This document shows positions 50,305 to 58,563 of a stretch of DNA of 64,000 nucleotides, piece after piece. The stretch covers positions 17,379 through 81,378 of the forward strand of contig JAGCVD010000021.1 in the NCBI GenBank assembly GCA_017962545.1, written 5' to 3'. Under the pieces are notes generated by a model, which searched no databases, was not told where the DNA came from, and was given only the letters and a program-made list of their open reading frames with translations. Position 1 is the stretch's first letter; each line of letters starts with the position of its first letter. The position numbers and the translations under genes were made by a program. Source of the DNA: Bacteroidales bacterium (GTDB lineage: Bacteria; Bacteroidota; Bacteroidia; Bacteroidales; P3).

Positions 50305-52494
50305 ATGGCTGACAGCGGGACATACGTTATCGACGAGACGCGTGAAGCATGTGAGATGCAGGCCAAGTACCTGGAACTCATTGCTGCCTGTCGTGCTTTG
50401 AAGCCCTTGACTTCCGACGAGGAGCAGGGCATATTGCGGGCCTATACCATGGCCCGTGAAGCGCATGCCGGCACACGTCGCAAGAGTGGCGAGCCCTACA
50501 TCTTCCATCCCTTGGCGGTGGCGCTCATCGCTGTCAAGGAGGTGGGTCTCGGTCCCACGGCAGTCATGGCGGCTCTACTGCACGATGTGGTGGAGGATAC
50601 GGATATCACACTTGACGAGTTACGTATGGTCTTCGGCGACCGTGTGGCCAAGATAGTCGATGGCGTCACCAAGATAGACGATGTCATGCTCATGCAGCAG
50701 ACCGAGAGCAAGCAGGCCGAAAATTACCGCAAGATACTGCTCTCGATGTGCAACGACGCCTATGTCATCTTCCTCAAACTCTGTGACCGCTTGCACAATA
50801 TGCGCACGTTGGGTTCGATGAAGGATACCAAGAAGCTCATCATCGCCAGCGAGACTTCCTACCTCTACATCCCCCTGGCCCATCGTTTGGGCCTCTATAG
50901 CATCAAGACTGAGCTCGAGGAGCTCGTCATGCGTTATACCAACCCAGAGAAATATGCTGAGATAGAGGCCAAGATAGCCGCTACTGCCGGCACCAGCGAG
51001 CAACTGGAGGAGTGCCTTATTCAGCCTGTGCGACAGATGCTCGACGAGGCAGGGTTCCAATATACCCTCAAGACCCGTACCAAGTCGGTCTATAGTTGCT
51101 ACAAGAAGATGGAGAACAAGCATATAGACTTTGACGAAATCTTTGACCTATATGCCATGCGTATTATCCTGAAGGATGTGCCGCGTGAACATGAGCGTGA
51201 GGAGTGCTTCAGGGTCTTTGCTCTCATCTCGGGCAAGTTTACCACTAACCCCAATCGTTTTCGCGATTGGATATCGCACCCCAAGAACAACGGTTACGAG
51301 AGTCTGCAGACCACCGTCATGACTCCCATCAATCGCTGGGTGGAGATACAGATACGCACCGAGCGCATGGATGTCATCGCCGAGAAAGGTATGGCGGCGC
51401 ATTTCCTCTACAAGGAGGCACACCCCGAAGAACATATAGAAAACAACCCTGTCGAGGAATGGCTGCAACAGATACGTACCTCGTTGGAACAGAGCGATAA
51501 GAGTGCACTCGACCTTGTGGAAGAGTTCAAGGAGAGTCTGTACACCAAGGAGATATACCTTTTTACACCCCACGGTAAGACCATCACCCTGCCTAGCCAC
51601 AGCACGGTGCTCGACTTCGCATATGCCATCCATACCAACCTTGGCAACCATTGTATTGGAGCCAAGGTCAATGCCCGTGTTGTAGGACGTAGCGAGCGGC
51701 TGCACACAGGCGACCAGGTGCAGGTGCTCTCCACGGAGAACACTAAGCCCACCGAGGAATGGCTCAACGAATGCCTAACCCCCCATGCCCGCGAGGCCAT
51801 CAAAGATGCCCTGCGAGCTCGTCGTAAAGAGTTTGTTGCTGAGGGTAAACGGCGTTTGGCGGAATATCTTGCCAAGATGAGGATGCGCAACAATCCTCAG
51901 AACTTCGGGCAGCTCAAGCGCTATCTCAGCCAGCCATCGGACATCGACCTGTACTATGACATTGCCGTCGGCAATATCACTGAGCGCCAAGTGGCCGAGT
52001 GTTTTGGCAAGGTCCGTCCCGCTCCCAGTTTCTTCTTCCACGAGACTCAGACCACTCCTTTTCTCCTGGACCAGGAATACGAGAACTATCCTACCGAGAC
52101 GGCTCCGTGTTGCAAGCCAGTGCAGGGCGACCAAGTGGTGGGTATCGTGCAGGGCGACCGAATCATGGTGCATCGCACTGGTTGTAAGGTAGCTATGGAC
52201 GAGATGGCCAATCACGAGAACCATGTGGTACGTGCCAAGTGGCGTCCGGGTGAGCAGTTGTCGCTGCTCACGGGTATCACACTCACGGCCATCGACCGCA
52301 AAGGGTTGTTGCAGGAAATCACGCGTCATATATCTGATGAACTGGACCTCAATATGCGCGCCATCACCCTCGAGGCATCGGAAGGGGTGGCCCACGGCAT
52401 TATCATGCTCTATGTTAATGATGTAGAGAATCTCAATGGACTAATCAGTAAATTGAAATCAATTGATGGAGTCGAAGACGTGCGCCGCATTTGA
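50305..52494 (+). CDS. Bifunctional (p)ppGpp synthetase/hydrolase RelA/SpoT
   Basis: 729 residues. HD hydrolase domain (HPLAVALIAVKEVGLGPTAV and HDVVEDTDITLDEL, FLKLCDRLHNMRTL), synthetase domain (DIFDLYAMRIILKD, NRFRDWISHPKNNGYESLQT), TGS domain (LFTPHGKTITLPSHSTVLDFA), and an ACT domain at the end (ITLTAIDRKGLLQEITRHIS). The single long RSH type typical of Bacteroidota. The mazG gene overlaps its 3' end by 29 bp. Confidence 0.94.
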   Translation: MADSGTYVIDETREACEMQAKYLELIAACRALKPLTSDEEQGILRAYTMAREAHAGTRRKSGEPYIFHPLAVALIAVKEVGLGPTAVMAALLHDVVEDTDITLDELRMVFGDRVAKIVDGVTKIDDVMLMQQTESKQAENYRKILLSMCNDAYVIFLKLCDRLHNMRTLGSMKDTKKLIIASETSYLYIPLAHRLGLYSIKTELEELVMRYTNPEKYAEIEAKIAATAGTSEQLEECLIQPVRQMLDEAGFQYTLKTRTKSVYSCYKKMENKHIDFDEIFDLYAMRIILKDVPREHEREECFRVFALISGKFTTNPNRFRDWISHPKNNGYESLQTTVMTPINRWVEIQIRTERMDVIAEKGMAAHFLYKEAHPEEHIENNPVEEWLQQIRTSLEQSDKSALDLVEEFKESLYTKEIYLFTPHGKTITLPSHSTVLDFAYAIHTNLGNHCIGAKVNARVVGRSERLHTGDQVQVLSTENTKPTEEWLNECLTPHAREAIKDALRARRKEFVAEGKRRLAEYLAKMRMRNNPQNFGQLKRYLSQPSDIDLYYDIAVGNITERQVAECFGKVRPAPSFFFHETQTTPFLLDQEYENYPTETAPCCKPVQGDQVVGIVQGDRIMVHRTGCKVAMDEMANHENHVVRAKWRPGEQLSLLTGITLTAIDRKGLLQEITRHISDELDLNMRAITLEASEGVAHGIIMLYVNDVENLNGLISKLKSIDGVEDVRRI

Positions 52495-53083
52495 GCGTTT
52501 GAGTGAGATACTGGACACCCTTAGGAAAGAGTGTCCGTGGGATCGTGTACAGACCATGGAGAGCCTGCGCTACCTCACCATCGAGGAGGTTCACGAATTA
52601 TCGGAAGCCATTGTGGCGGCCGAAGGCAACGAAATTAAGAAGGAACTCGGCGATTTGGCCATGCACATCCTGTTCTACTGCAAGATTGCCGAGGACGAAG
52701 GGCGTTTCACCACAGAGGATGTGTACAACACCATTTGTGACAAACTTATAGACCGACATCCGTTTATTTACCACAAGGATGAATACCATGGCGAGAGCTG
52801 GGAGCAGTTGAAGATGAGGGAGAAGGACCGCAAAGGAGTCCTCGACGGCGTCCCCGACTCGCTGCCGTCACTCATCAAGGCAGTGCGTATGCAGGAGAAA
52901 GTAGCTGGGATGAATGAAGGGCTAAGAATTAAGAATGAGGAATTAAGGGAAGATATGACGGAGGCAGAGTTTGGAGACTACCTCTTCGCTCTCGTCGACT
53001 GGGCCCGTCGGCACGGCATCAATGCAGACGACGCTCTCTGCGGCGCCAACCAAAGGTTCCGCAATCAAATCAAGAACAAATAA
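52466..53083 (+). CDS. mazG: Nucleoside triphosphate pyrophosphohydrolase MazG
   Basis: About 205 residues. Motifs of the MazG domain: CPWDRVQTMESLRYLTIEE, EELGDLAMH-like KKELGDLAMHILFY and RHPFIYHKDEY. It removes non-canonical nucleotides and is found with (p)ppGpp metabolism genes. The insert GLRIKNEELREDM is made by heptamers of the AAGAATT type (52924-52951), in frame, between two helices. Starts inside relA/spoT with ATG 52466. Confidence 0.9.
   Translation: MESKTCAAFERLSEILDTLRKECPWDRVQTMESLRYLTIEEVHELSEAIVAAEGNEIKKELGDLAMHILFYCKIAEDEGRFTTEDVYNTICDKLIDRHPFIYHKDEYHGESWEQLKMREKDRKGVLDGVPDSLPSLIKAVRMQEKVAGMNEGLRIKNEELREDMTEAEFGDYLFALVDWARRHGINADDALCGANQRFRNQIKNK
52924..52951. repeat. In-frame heptamer array inside mazG (AAGAATT type)
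   Basis: Units AAGAATT, AAGAATG, AGGAATT and AAGGGAA. Encodes LRIKNEELRE, a sequence that recurs in unrelated Bacteroidota proteins. Confidence 0.8.
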
Positions 53084-53095
53084 TACACAATATAG

Positions 53096-54307
53096 ATGGA
53101 ATTCAAACTCAACACTATAGAAGAGGCTATCGAAGACTTTCGCGAAGGAAAGTTCGTCATAGTCGTCGACGATGAAGACCGCGAGAATGAAGGTGACTTT
53201 ATCATGGCCGCCGAGAAGATTACCCCCGAGCATGTCAACTTCATGCTCAAGAACGGCCGCGGCGTGCTCTGCGCCCCCATCACCGAGCAGCGCTGCCACG
53301 AGCTGAACCTTGACATGCAGGTGCACGACAATACCTCGCTCCTCGGCACTCCTTTCACTGTTACCGTCGACAACCTCAAGGACGGCTGCACTACGGGTGT
53401 CTCTATGCACGATCGCGCCTCCACCATCCGCGCCCTTGCCGACCCTGCCACCAAGGCCGACGACCTGGGTCGTCCGGGTCATATCAACCCCCTGCGTGCC
53501 CGTAACGGCGGTGTCCTTGTCCGTGCCGGCCATACCGAGGCGGCCGTTGACCTGGCTCGTCTGGCAGGTCTCTACCCCGCTGGCGCCCTTATTGAGATTA
53601 TCAACGACGACGGCACCATGGCACGAATGCCGCAACTGCAGGAGGTCGCCCACCGCTATGGGTTGAAAATCATCACTATCAAAGACCTTATCGCCTACCG
53701 TGTGGCCCACGAGACCCTCATCCGTCGCGAGCAGGAGGTCTTCCTGCCCACCCGCTGGGGCAATTTCCAACTTATTGCCTACACGCAGCTCGACAATGGC
53801 ACTACCCATATGGTGCTCCGCAAGGGCGAGTGGGAGGCCGACGAGCCCGTACTGGTGCGTGTGCACAGCAGTTGCGCCACGGGTGACATCTTCGGTTCGT
53901 GCAAATGTGATTGTGGCGACCAACTGCACCACGCCATGGAGATGATTGATGCCGAAGGCAAGGGGTTGGTTGTGTACATGAGTCAGGAAGGACGTGGGAT
54001 AGGATTGGTTAACAAGTTGAAAGCATATCATTTGCAGGAGATGGGACTCGACACCGTCGACGCCAACCTGCAGCTCGGCTTCAAGGCTGACGAGCGCGAC
54101 TACGGCATCGGCGCCCAGATACTCCGCGACCAGCAAGTCACTAAGATGCGCCTCATTACTAATAACCCCGTCAAGCGTACCGGCCTGGAAGGCTATGGCC
54201 TCGAGGTGACAGAGATAATTCCCATCGTCATCGAGCCCAACAAGTACAACGAGCGCTACCTCAAGACCAAGCAGGATCGCATGGGCCACGAACTCCACCT
54301 AAAGTAA
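53096..54307 (+). CDS. ribBA: Bifunctional 3,4-dihydroxy-2-butanone-4-phosphate synthase / GTP cyclohydrolase II
   Basis: 403 residues. RibB half: [19 protein letters not shown] (Glu, acid loop), [26 protein letters not shown]-type motif, [10 protein letters not shown] and [14 protein letters not shown]. RibA half: [23 protein letters not shown] (zinc Cys), [13 protein letters not shown] and the end region [17 protein letters not shown]. Makes both riboflavin precursors from ribulose 5-phosphate and GTP. Followed by a strong terminator. Confidence 0.97.
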   Translation: MEFKLNTIEEAIEDFREGKFVIVVDDEDRENEGDFIMAAEKITPEHVNFMLKNGRGVLCAPITEQRCHELNLDMQVHDNTSLLGTPFTVTVDNLKDGCTTGVSMHDRASTIRALADPATKADDLGRPGHINPLRARNGGVLVRAGHTEAAVDLARLAGLYPAGALIEIINDDGTMARMPQLQEVAHRYGLKIITIKDLIAYRVAHETLIRREQEVFLPTRWGNFQLIAYTQLDNGTTHMVLRKGEWEADEPVLVRVHSSCATGDIFGSCKCDCGDQLHHAMEMIDAEGKGLVVYMSQEGRGIGLVNKLKAYHLQEMGLDTVDANLQLGFKADERDYGIGAQILRDQQVTKMRLITNNPVKRTGLEGYGLEVTEIIPIVIEPNKYNERYLKTKQDRMGHELHLK

Positions 54308-54344
54308 TTATACAATCAAACCGAAACGGTCTTGTATCAATACC

Positions 54345-54385
54345 TTTCCCTCCGCCTGGATTCCGGGCGGAGGGAAATTATTTTT
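54345..54385 (+). terminator. Intrinsic terminator after ribBA
   Basis: A 12-bp stem (TTTCCCTCCGCC and complement) with 9-nt loop, followed by TTATTTTT. Confidence 0.9.
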
Positions 54386-54406
54386 GGCCAGTTCGACAAT
54401 AATATG

Positions 54407-54414
54407 TATCTTTG
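54407..54414 (+). promoter_or_regulatory. Promoter -7 box of the methyltransferase/DUF262 cassette
   Basis: TATCTTTG followed by CAAA. It gives a leader of about 300 nt. Confidence 0.72.
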
Positions 54415-54422
54415 CAAATTGA

Positions 54423-54663
54423 AAAATAAACAACAAAAACAGCAAAAACAACAGATAACAAGAAACTACAAAGAATAGAGAAACAATAATTTAACAGCGT
54501 TTGCTATTTATTCGGCACTGCCTTAGAACCTAGGAAATTCGAAAGTGTAAAAGTCGCGAATAAGTCTGCGAGCGTCTGCGCAATGCGTAGACAGCGACTT
54601 ATCGACTTTTACGGGCAGTTCCTAGGGCCTTAAGGCGTGGATAAGACAAAGTCTACGCTTTTT
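54423..54663 (+). ncRNA. Candidate structured leader RNA or sRNA before the methyltransferase
   Basis: An unstructured A-rich part is followed by a long stem: GTAAAAGTCG (54547-54556) with CGACTTTTAC (54603-54612), extended by ATAAGTC with GACTTAT, and an inner near-palindrome. Two further pairings, ACTGCC (54517-54522) with GGCAGT (54614-54619) and CTAGGAA (54530-54536) with TTCCTAG (54619-54625), cross each other and would need a pseudoknot or a switch. A terminator-like hairpin (GCGTGGA with TCTACGC) and five T follow at 54634-54663. RNA class unknown. Confidence 0.55.
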
Positions 54664-54694
54664 AGTGCCCTTGCATTGCCCGTAAGCCTGATAG

Positions 54695-54718
54695 GTAGCC
54701 ACGCTCGCAAAAGGCTAC
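54695..54718 (+). promoter_or_regulatory. Hairpin just upstream of the methyltransferase start
   Basis: GTAGCC (54695-54700) pairs with GGCTAC (54713-54718), ending 4 nt before the ATG. It could hide the ribosome landing site. Confidence 0.5.
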
Positions 54719-54722
54719 ATTT

Positions 54723-55799
54723 ATGGCAAACAAAAATCTGAATGCCGCGAAGACGGCTAAAAAGGATGAGTTCTATACTCAACTGACAGATATAGAAAGA
54801 GAGTTGCAGCACTATTGGCCACACTTCCGTGATAAGGTGGTGTTATGCAACTGCGACGACCCCTACGAAAGCAATTTCTTCAAGTATTTCGCTCTGCGTT
54901 TCAACCAATTGGGATTAAAGAAGCTTATTTGCACATGCTACAATGGCTCGCCGGTGCAGGGAAATGAGTTGCAACTTGACTTTGGCGATGAGGACCAGCA
55001 GCCGCGTAAGCCTGCCTACAAAGTGGAGATTACCGAAGTTCGCGATATGAATGGCGATGGAGCGGTTGATCTCAGCGATGTAAGAATACTTTTGCAGAAC
55101 AACAAAAATATTCTTTCCGAACTTAAAACTGGCGACTTTCGAGACCCCGAATGTATCGAATTGTTGAAACAGGCAGATGTCGTGGTAACCAATCCGCCGT
55201 TCTCGTTGTTCAGAGAGTACATAGGTCAACTGATAGAATTTGACAAGAAATTTCTTATAGTGGGGAATCAAGGTGCAATAATATATAAGGAGATTTTCCC
55301 TCATGTCATAGAGAATAAAATATGGTTGGGTTATGGATTTAAAGGAGGAGCCGCTCATTTTGTTTCTCCATACGAAGATATTGCCACAGCCACAGATCAT
55401 AAAGAAGGAATGATTAGAGTGTCTGGCGTTCACTGGTTTACGAATCTTGATATACCAAAGCGAAATGAAGAAATTGATTTAGTGTGTAAGTATTCGCCAG
55501 AAGAATACCCAAAATATGACAATTATAACGCGATCAATGTAAATAAAACGCAGGATATTCCTTACGATTACTCAGGATTAATGGGAGTTCCTATTACTTT
55601 TCTTGATAAATACAACCCAAATCAATTTGAGATTATTTGGCAGGCCAGTGGAAACACAAGGGCATCTGCCCCAAATGAGGTGCTAAAAAAAGTAGGCTAT
55701 ACAATTCACCCAGAAGACCGTGGCGGTTGCGGGGTCGTAAAAGGCAAACGACAATACAGTAGAATTCTTATCCGAAATAAACACCCCCAAACGATATGA
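54723..55799 (+). CDS. EcoRI-family adenine-specific DNA methyltransferase
   Basis: 358 residues of the EcoRI methylase family. Motifs: an N-terminal helical part, LCNCDDPYESNFFKYF (about 41-56), the catalytic motif IV NPPF at 157-160 (VVVTNPPFSLFREYIG), FLIVGNQGAIIYKEIF, and family regions VHWFTNLD and QFEIIWQ. The stretch DMNGDGAVDLSDV at about 108-120 looks like an EF-hand/dockerin loop but is, as I recall, common to this family. The first M.EcoRI methylates GAATTC; the specificity here is unknown. It has a long structured leader and overlaps the nuclease gene by 4 bp. Lower GC than the neighbours suggests transfer. Confidence 0.88.
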   Translation: MANKNLNAAKTAKKDEFYTQLTDIERELQHYWPHFRDKVVLCNCDDPYESNFFKYFALRFNQLGLKKLICTCYNGSPVQGNELQLDFGDEDQQPRKPAYKVEITEVRDMNGDGAVDLSDVRILLQNNKNILSELKTGDFRDPECIELLKQADVVVTNPPFSLFREYIGQLIEFDKKFLIVGNQGAIIYKEIFPHVIENKIWLGYGFKGGAAHFVSPYEDIATATDHKEGMIRVSGVHWFTNLDIPKRNEEIDLVCKYSPEEYPKYDNYNAINVNKTQDIPYDYSGLMGVPITFLDKYNPNQFEIIWQASGNTRASAPNEVLKKVGYTIHPEDRGGCGVVKGKRQYSRILIRNKHPQTI

Positions 55800-56920
55800 T
55801 GACAATAACACCATTAGAGATAACTGTTGGCGAAATCACCAAGGGTTACGTGAACAACGACGAGATGGGCGTCCGTGGATACGGTGGATTGCTCGATATC
55901 CGTCCTCCTTACCAGCGTGAGTTTATCTACGACGAGAAAGAGCAGCAGGCGGTGATACGTACCGTGTTGAACGGCTACCCACTGAATGTGATGTATTGGG
56001 TGAAAAGGTCAGACGATGCCGAATGCCCCTACGAGGTGATGGATGGACAGCAACGCACATTGTCACTCTGCGAATATGTGGACGGGAAGTTTGCCTATTT
56101 CTTCAAGAACTTCTTCAACCAGCCGGATGATATCAAGAAGAAAATTCTCGACTATAAGCTCACCATCTATGTGTGCGAGGGTGAGGCCAGCGAGAAACTG
56201 GAATGGTTCAAGACCATCAATATTGCCGGCAAGCCTCTCAACGAGCAGGAGATAAACAATGCCGTATATGCGGGGCCTTTCGTCAGCGATGCCAAGAAGC
56301 ATTTCTCAAAGACCAACTGCGGAGCTGCACGTTTGGGTAAGGACTTGGTGAATGGTACGCCAATACGTCAGGATTTCTTGAAGAAGGCATTGGAATGGAT
56401 GGCAGAACATGAGACCCGCAACGGGCACATGCAGACGGCGGTTGGGTATATGGCCGAACATCAGCATGACCCCAATGCCAACAACCTATGGTCGTATTTC
56501 CAAACGGTGCTCAACTGGGCAATCACCAACTTCGACATGAAGAAGTTCAAGAAAATCATGAAAGGGTTGGATTGGGCGTGGTTGTACGACAAATACGGTT
56601 CAGAGACGCTTGACACCGAAGCGCTGGGGAAACGCATATCAGCACTGATGCGCGACAGCGAGATACAGAAGCAAACGGGCATTATCCCGTATGTTCTCAC
56701 TGGTGATGAACGATACCTCGATTTGCGGGCTTTCCCCGAGGATATCAAGTTGGCGGTGTGGGAGAAACAGAACCACATCTGTCCTATCTGCAAGCGGGAA
56801 CTGGATATCGAGTTCATGGAGGGCGACCACATTATCCCGTGGAGCAAGGGTGGACGCACGGTGGCAGAGAACTGCCAGATGCTCTGCCGCGAGTGCAACA
56901 GACATAAATCAAGCAATTGA
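55796..56920 (+). CDS. DUF262 and HNH nuclease protein
   Basis: 374 residues. N-terminal DUF262 (ParB-like) domain: LLDIRPPYQREFIYDEKEQ, LNVMYWVKR, DGQQRTLSL at about 83-91, the nucleotide-cleavage or NTP-sensing motif in related proteins. C-terminal HNH endonuclease: CPIC at 329-332, DHIIPWSKGG at 344-353, Asn359, CREC at 364-367, then HK. Together with the upstream EcoRI-family methyltransferase this looks like a restriction-type pair in which the nuclease is controlled by DUF262, as in GmrSD-like systems, but the architecture differs (single HNH). I infer a defence role. Confidence 0.85.
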   Translation: MMTITPLEITVGEITKGYVNNDEMGVRGYGGLLDIRPPYQREFIYDEKEQQAVIRTVLNGYPLNVMYWVKRSDDAECPYEVMDGQQRTLSLCEYVDGKFAYFFKNFFNQPDDIKKKILDYKLTIYVCEGEASEKLEWFKTINIAGKPLNEQEINNAVYAGPFVSDAKKHFSKTNCGAARLGKDLVNGTPIRQDFLKKALEWMAEHETRNGHMQTAVGYMAEHQHDPNANNLWSYFQTVLNWAITNFDMKKFKKIMKGLDWAWLYDKYGSETLDTEALGKRISALMRDSEIQKQTGIIPYVLTGDERYLDLRAFPEDIKLAVWEKQNHICPICKRELDIEFMEGDHIIPWSKGGRTVAENCQMLCRECNRHKSSN

Positions 56921-57052
56921 CACCTATGGTGTTTACCCCAAAAGGTTTTTCATACTACCCGTAGGGAACTGTGGTATGCCTGCCGAACTTGATGAGGCAA
57001 CACCTCTGAATTAAATTAAATGTAGTGAAGAACCCTATTTTTTAATGTGAAG

Positions 57053-57083
57053 CGGGACTGTCACGTGTGGCAGTCCCTTTTTC
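57053..57083 (+). terminator. Intrinsic terminator of the methyltransferase/nuclease cassette
   Basis: GGGACTG with CAGTCCC, 10-nt loop, followed by five T. It gives the cassette its own promoter and terminator. Confidence 0.85.
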
Positions 57084-57244
57084 CATCTCCTTCTCATCAA
57101 TCTCAATCTCAGAAGTGCCACGTCGGAGTTAATCCATCGGGAAAGGTTAGCAAGGGAGATGGGCTGGGGGTGGGCGGCAGATATAATTTAGATTAATTTT
57201 ACTCTCATTAAATGTTAAAATTCTTATCTCCTACTCGAGTAAAT

Positions 57245-57299
57245 GAGGGTAAAGTGGAGGGTATGTGAGGAGTAAGAGGGGAGTAAGAGGGGGTACTGA
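57245..57299. repeat. 11-bp tandem array (five units)
   Basis: Units GAGGGTAAAGT, GGAGGGTATGT, GAGGAGTAAGA, GGGGAGTAAGA and GGGGGTACTGA. G-rich and periodic, like 24901 and 18181. Confidence 0.85.
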
Positions 57300-57562
57300 T
57301 TTACAGGGGGTTAGAGGTAGATAAAACCAATACCATTCACAGATACAGTGCGTTAAGTGTTATTTTATCGCTGTAACTGCTTGATTTCCATTGCGAGCAT
57401 CCATGCCTCAAACCGCCCTTCCGAAATGTTAAAAAACAGATAATATCAGGTGTTATTGATTTGGGCATTCTTCATTTTGAAACAGCTCGGATTGTATGAA
57501 AATATATTTCAGCAGCTTTCAGCGGCGCTATACAATAATCGGGGGCGGTTGGCGTTATTAAG

Positions 57563-58546
57563 ATGATGAAAGTCTTGCTGCTCGGAGCGACGGGGCTGCT
57601 GGGACACAACGTGCTGCAGCGGCTGACGGCCACAGGCCACCAAGTGGTGGCGGTGGTGCGCCGACGCGGTGCGTTGCACATTGAAACGCCTGATACCAAG
57701 GTTATTGAAGGCGATATCACCAATCCTGACACCGTGGTGGCGGCAGCCGAAGGCTGCGATGCCATCGTCAACTGCGCCGGCGTGACCGACATGAGCCTGC
57801 TGCACCAGAAGGACTATGCTGCGGTGAACGTCAATCTGTGCCACACGCTGGTGACGGCGATGAACACACATGGAATCAGACGGTTGGTGCATGCCTCAAC
57901 GGTCAATACGATAGGCTACGGCAGCGCCGACCATCCCGCCGACGAACAGGAAGCCGTCAAGCCACCCTTCGACAGCAGCTACTATGCCATCTCCAAACGT
58001 CAGGGAGAAGAGATACTCCTCAAGGCTGCCGCAGCCAAGCCCGACTGGCACGTGGTGGTGGTCAACCCGGGATATATGATTGGTCCCATGGATGTTAAGC
58101 CGTCGTCGGGCCGCATGCTGCTGTTGGCCTACCGCAAGTCGCTGATGTTCGCCCCGCGGGGCGGCAAGTCCTTTGTTGACGTGCGCGACGTGGCGGCGGC
58201 CATGGTGAACGCCCTCACGATGGGGCAGAATGGACAGCGTTACATAGCGGTGAGCACTCATGGGCATCTTACTATCAAAGAGTTGTACCAGCTGCAGGCA
58301 CGGGTGATGGGCTATCGGCAGCGGGTGGTCACGGTGTCCAATGGGCTACTGTTAGCTGCAGGAAAGGCAGGGGATGTTGTGCGGAGTCTAGGTATTCGCA
58401 CTGAACTTTCATCGTGCAACGTAAGGCAGCTGATGGTACAGGAGTATTACGACAACGGTCACGCTGTTGCCGAACTGGCAATGCCGGAGACCGATATTGA
58501 ACAGTCGATAAGGGACTTCCATTCGTGGAGGGGAGAGAAAAAATAA
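57563..58546 (+). CDS. NAD-dependent epimerase/dehydratase-type SDR
   Basis: 327 residues, extended SDR: the Rossmann GATGLLGHNVLQRL near the start, a Ser/Tyr/Lys catalytic triad with YAISKRQGEE (YxxxK), and NPGYMIGPMDVK. Substrate not given by the sequence; sugar-nucleotide or steroid-like oxidoreductase activity is possible. It is followed after 17 bp by a DUF4837 gene, an arrangement I recall in other Bacteroidota. Confidence 0.85.
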   Translation: MMKVLLLGATGLLGHNVLQRLTATGHQVVAVVRRRGALHIETPDTKVIEGDITNPDTVVAAAEGCDAIVNCAGVTDMSLLHQKDYAAVNVNLCHTLVTAMNTHGIRRLVHASTVNTIGYGSADHPADEQEAVKPPFDSSYYAISKRQGEEILLKAAAAKPDWHVVVVNPGYMIGPMDVKPSSGRMLLLAYRKSLMFAPRGGKSFVDVRDVAAAMVNALTMGQNGQRYIAVSTHGHLTIKELYQLQARVMGYRQRVVTVSNGLLLAAGKAGDVVRSLGIRTELSSCNVRQLMVQEYYDNGHAVAELAMPETDIEQSIRDFHSWRGEKK

Positions 58547-58563
58547 ATGAAAAACATTATAAT

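Larger units (their letters stand above)
54308..54722. other. 415-bp spacer: ribBA terminator, promoter and structured leader of the methyltransferase cassette
   Basis: In order: terminator 54345-54385, promoter box 54407-54414, an A-rich leader, then hairpins from 54517 to 54718. No open reading frame of note lies in this stretch. Confidence 0.7.
56921..57562. other. 642-bp spacer with terminator and 11-bp repeats
   Basis: No gene. The cassette's terminator is at 57053-57083; an AT-rich stretch follows; an 11-bp array is at 57245-57299. No promoter for the downstream epimerase was identified with confidence. Confidence 0.7.

Noticed and set aside
54517-54625. Integron attC site or retron RNA
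   Set aside because: The inverted repeats do not match attC core sites, and no reverse transcriptase or integron integrase is nearby.
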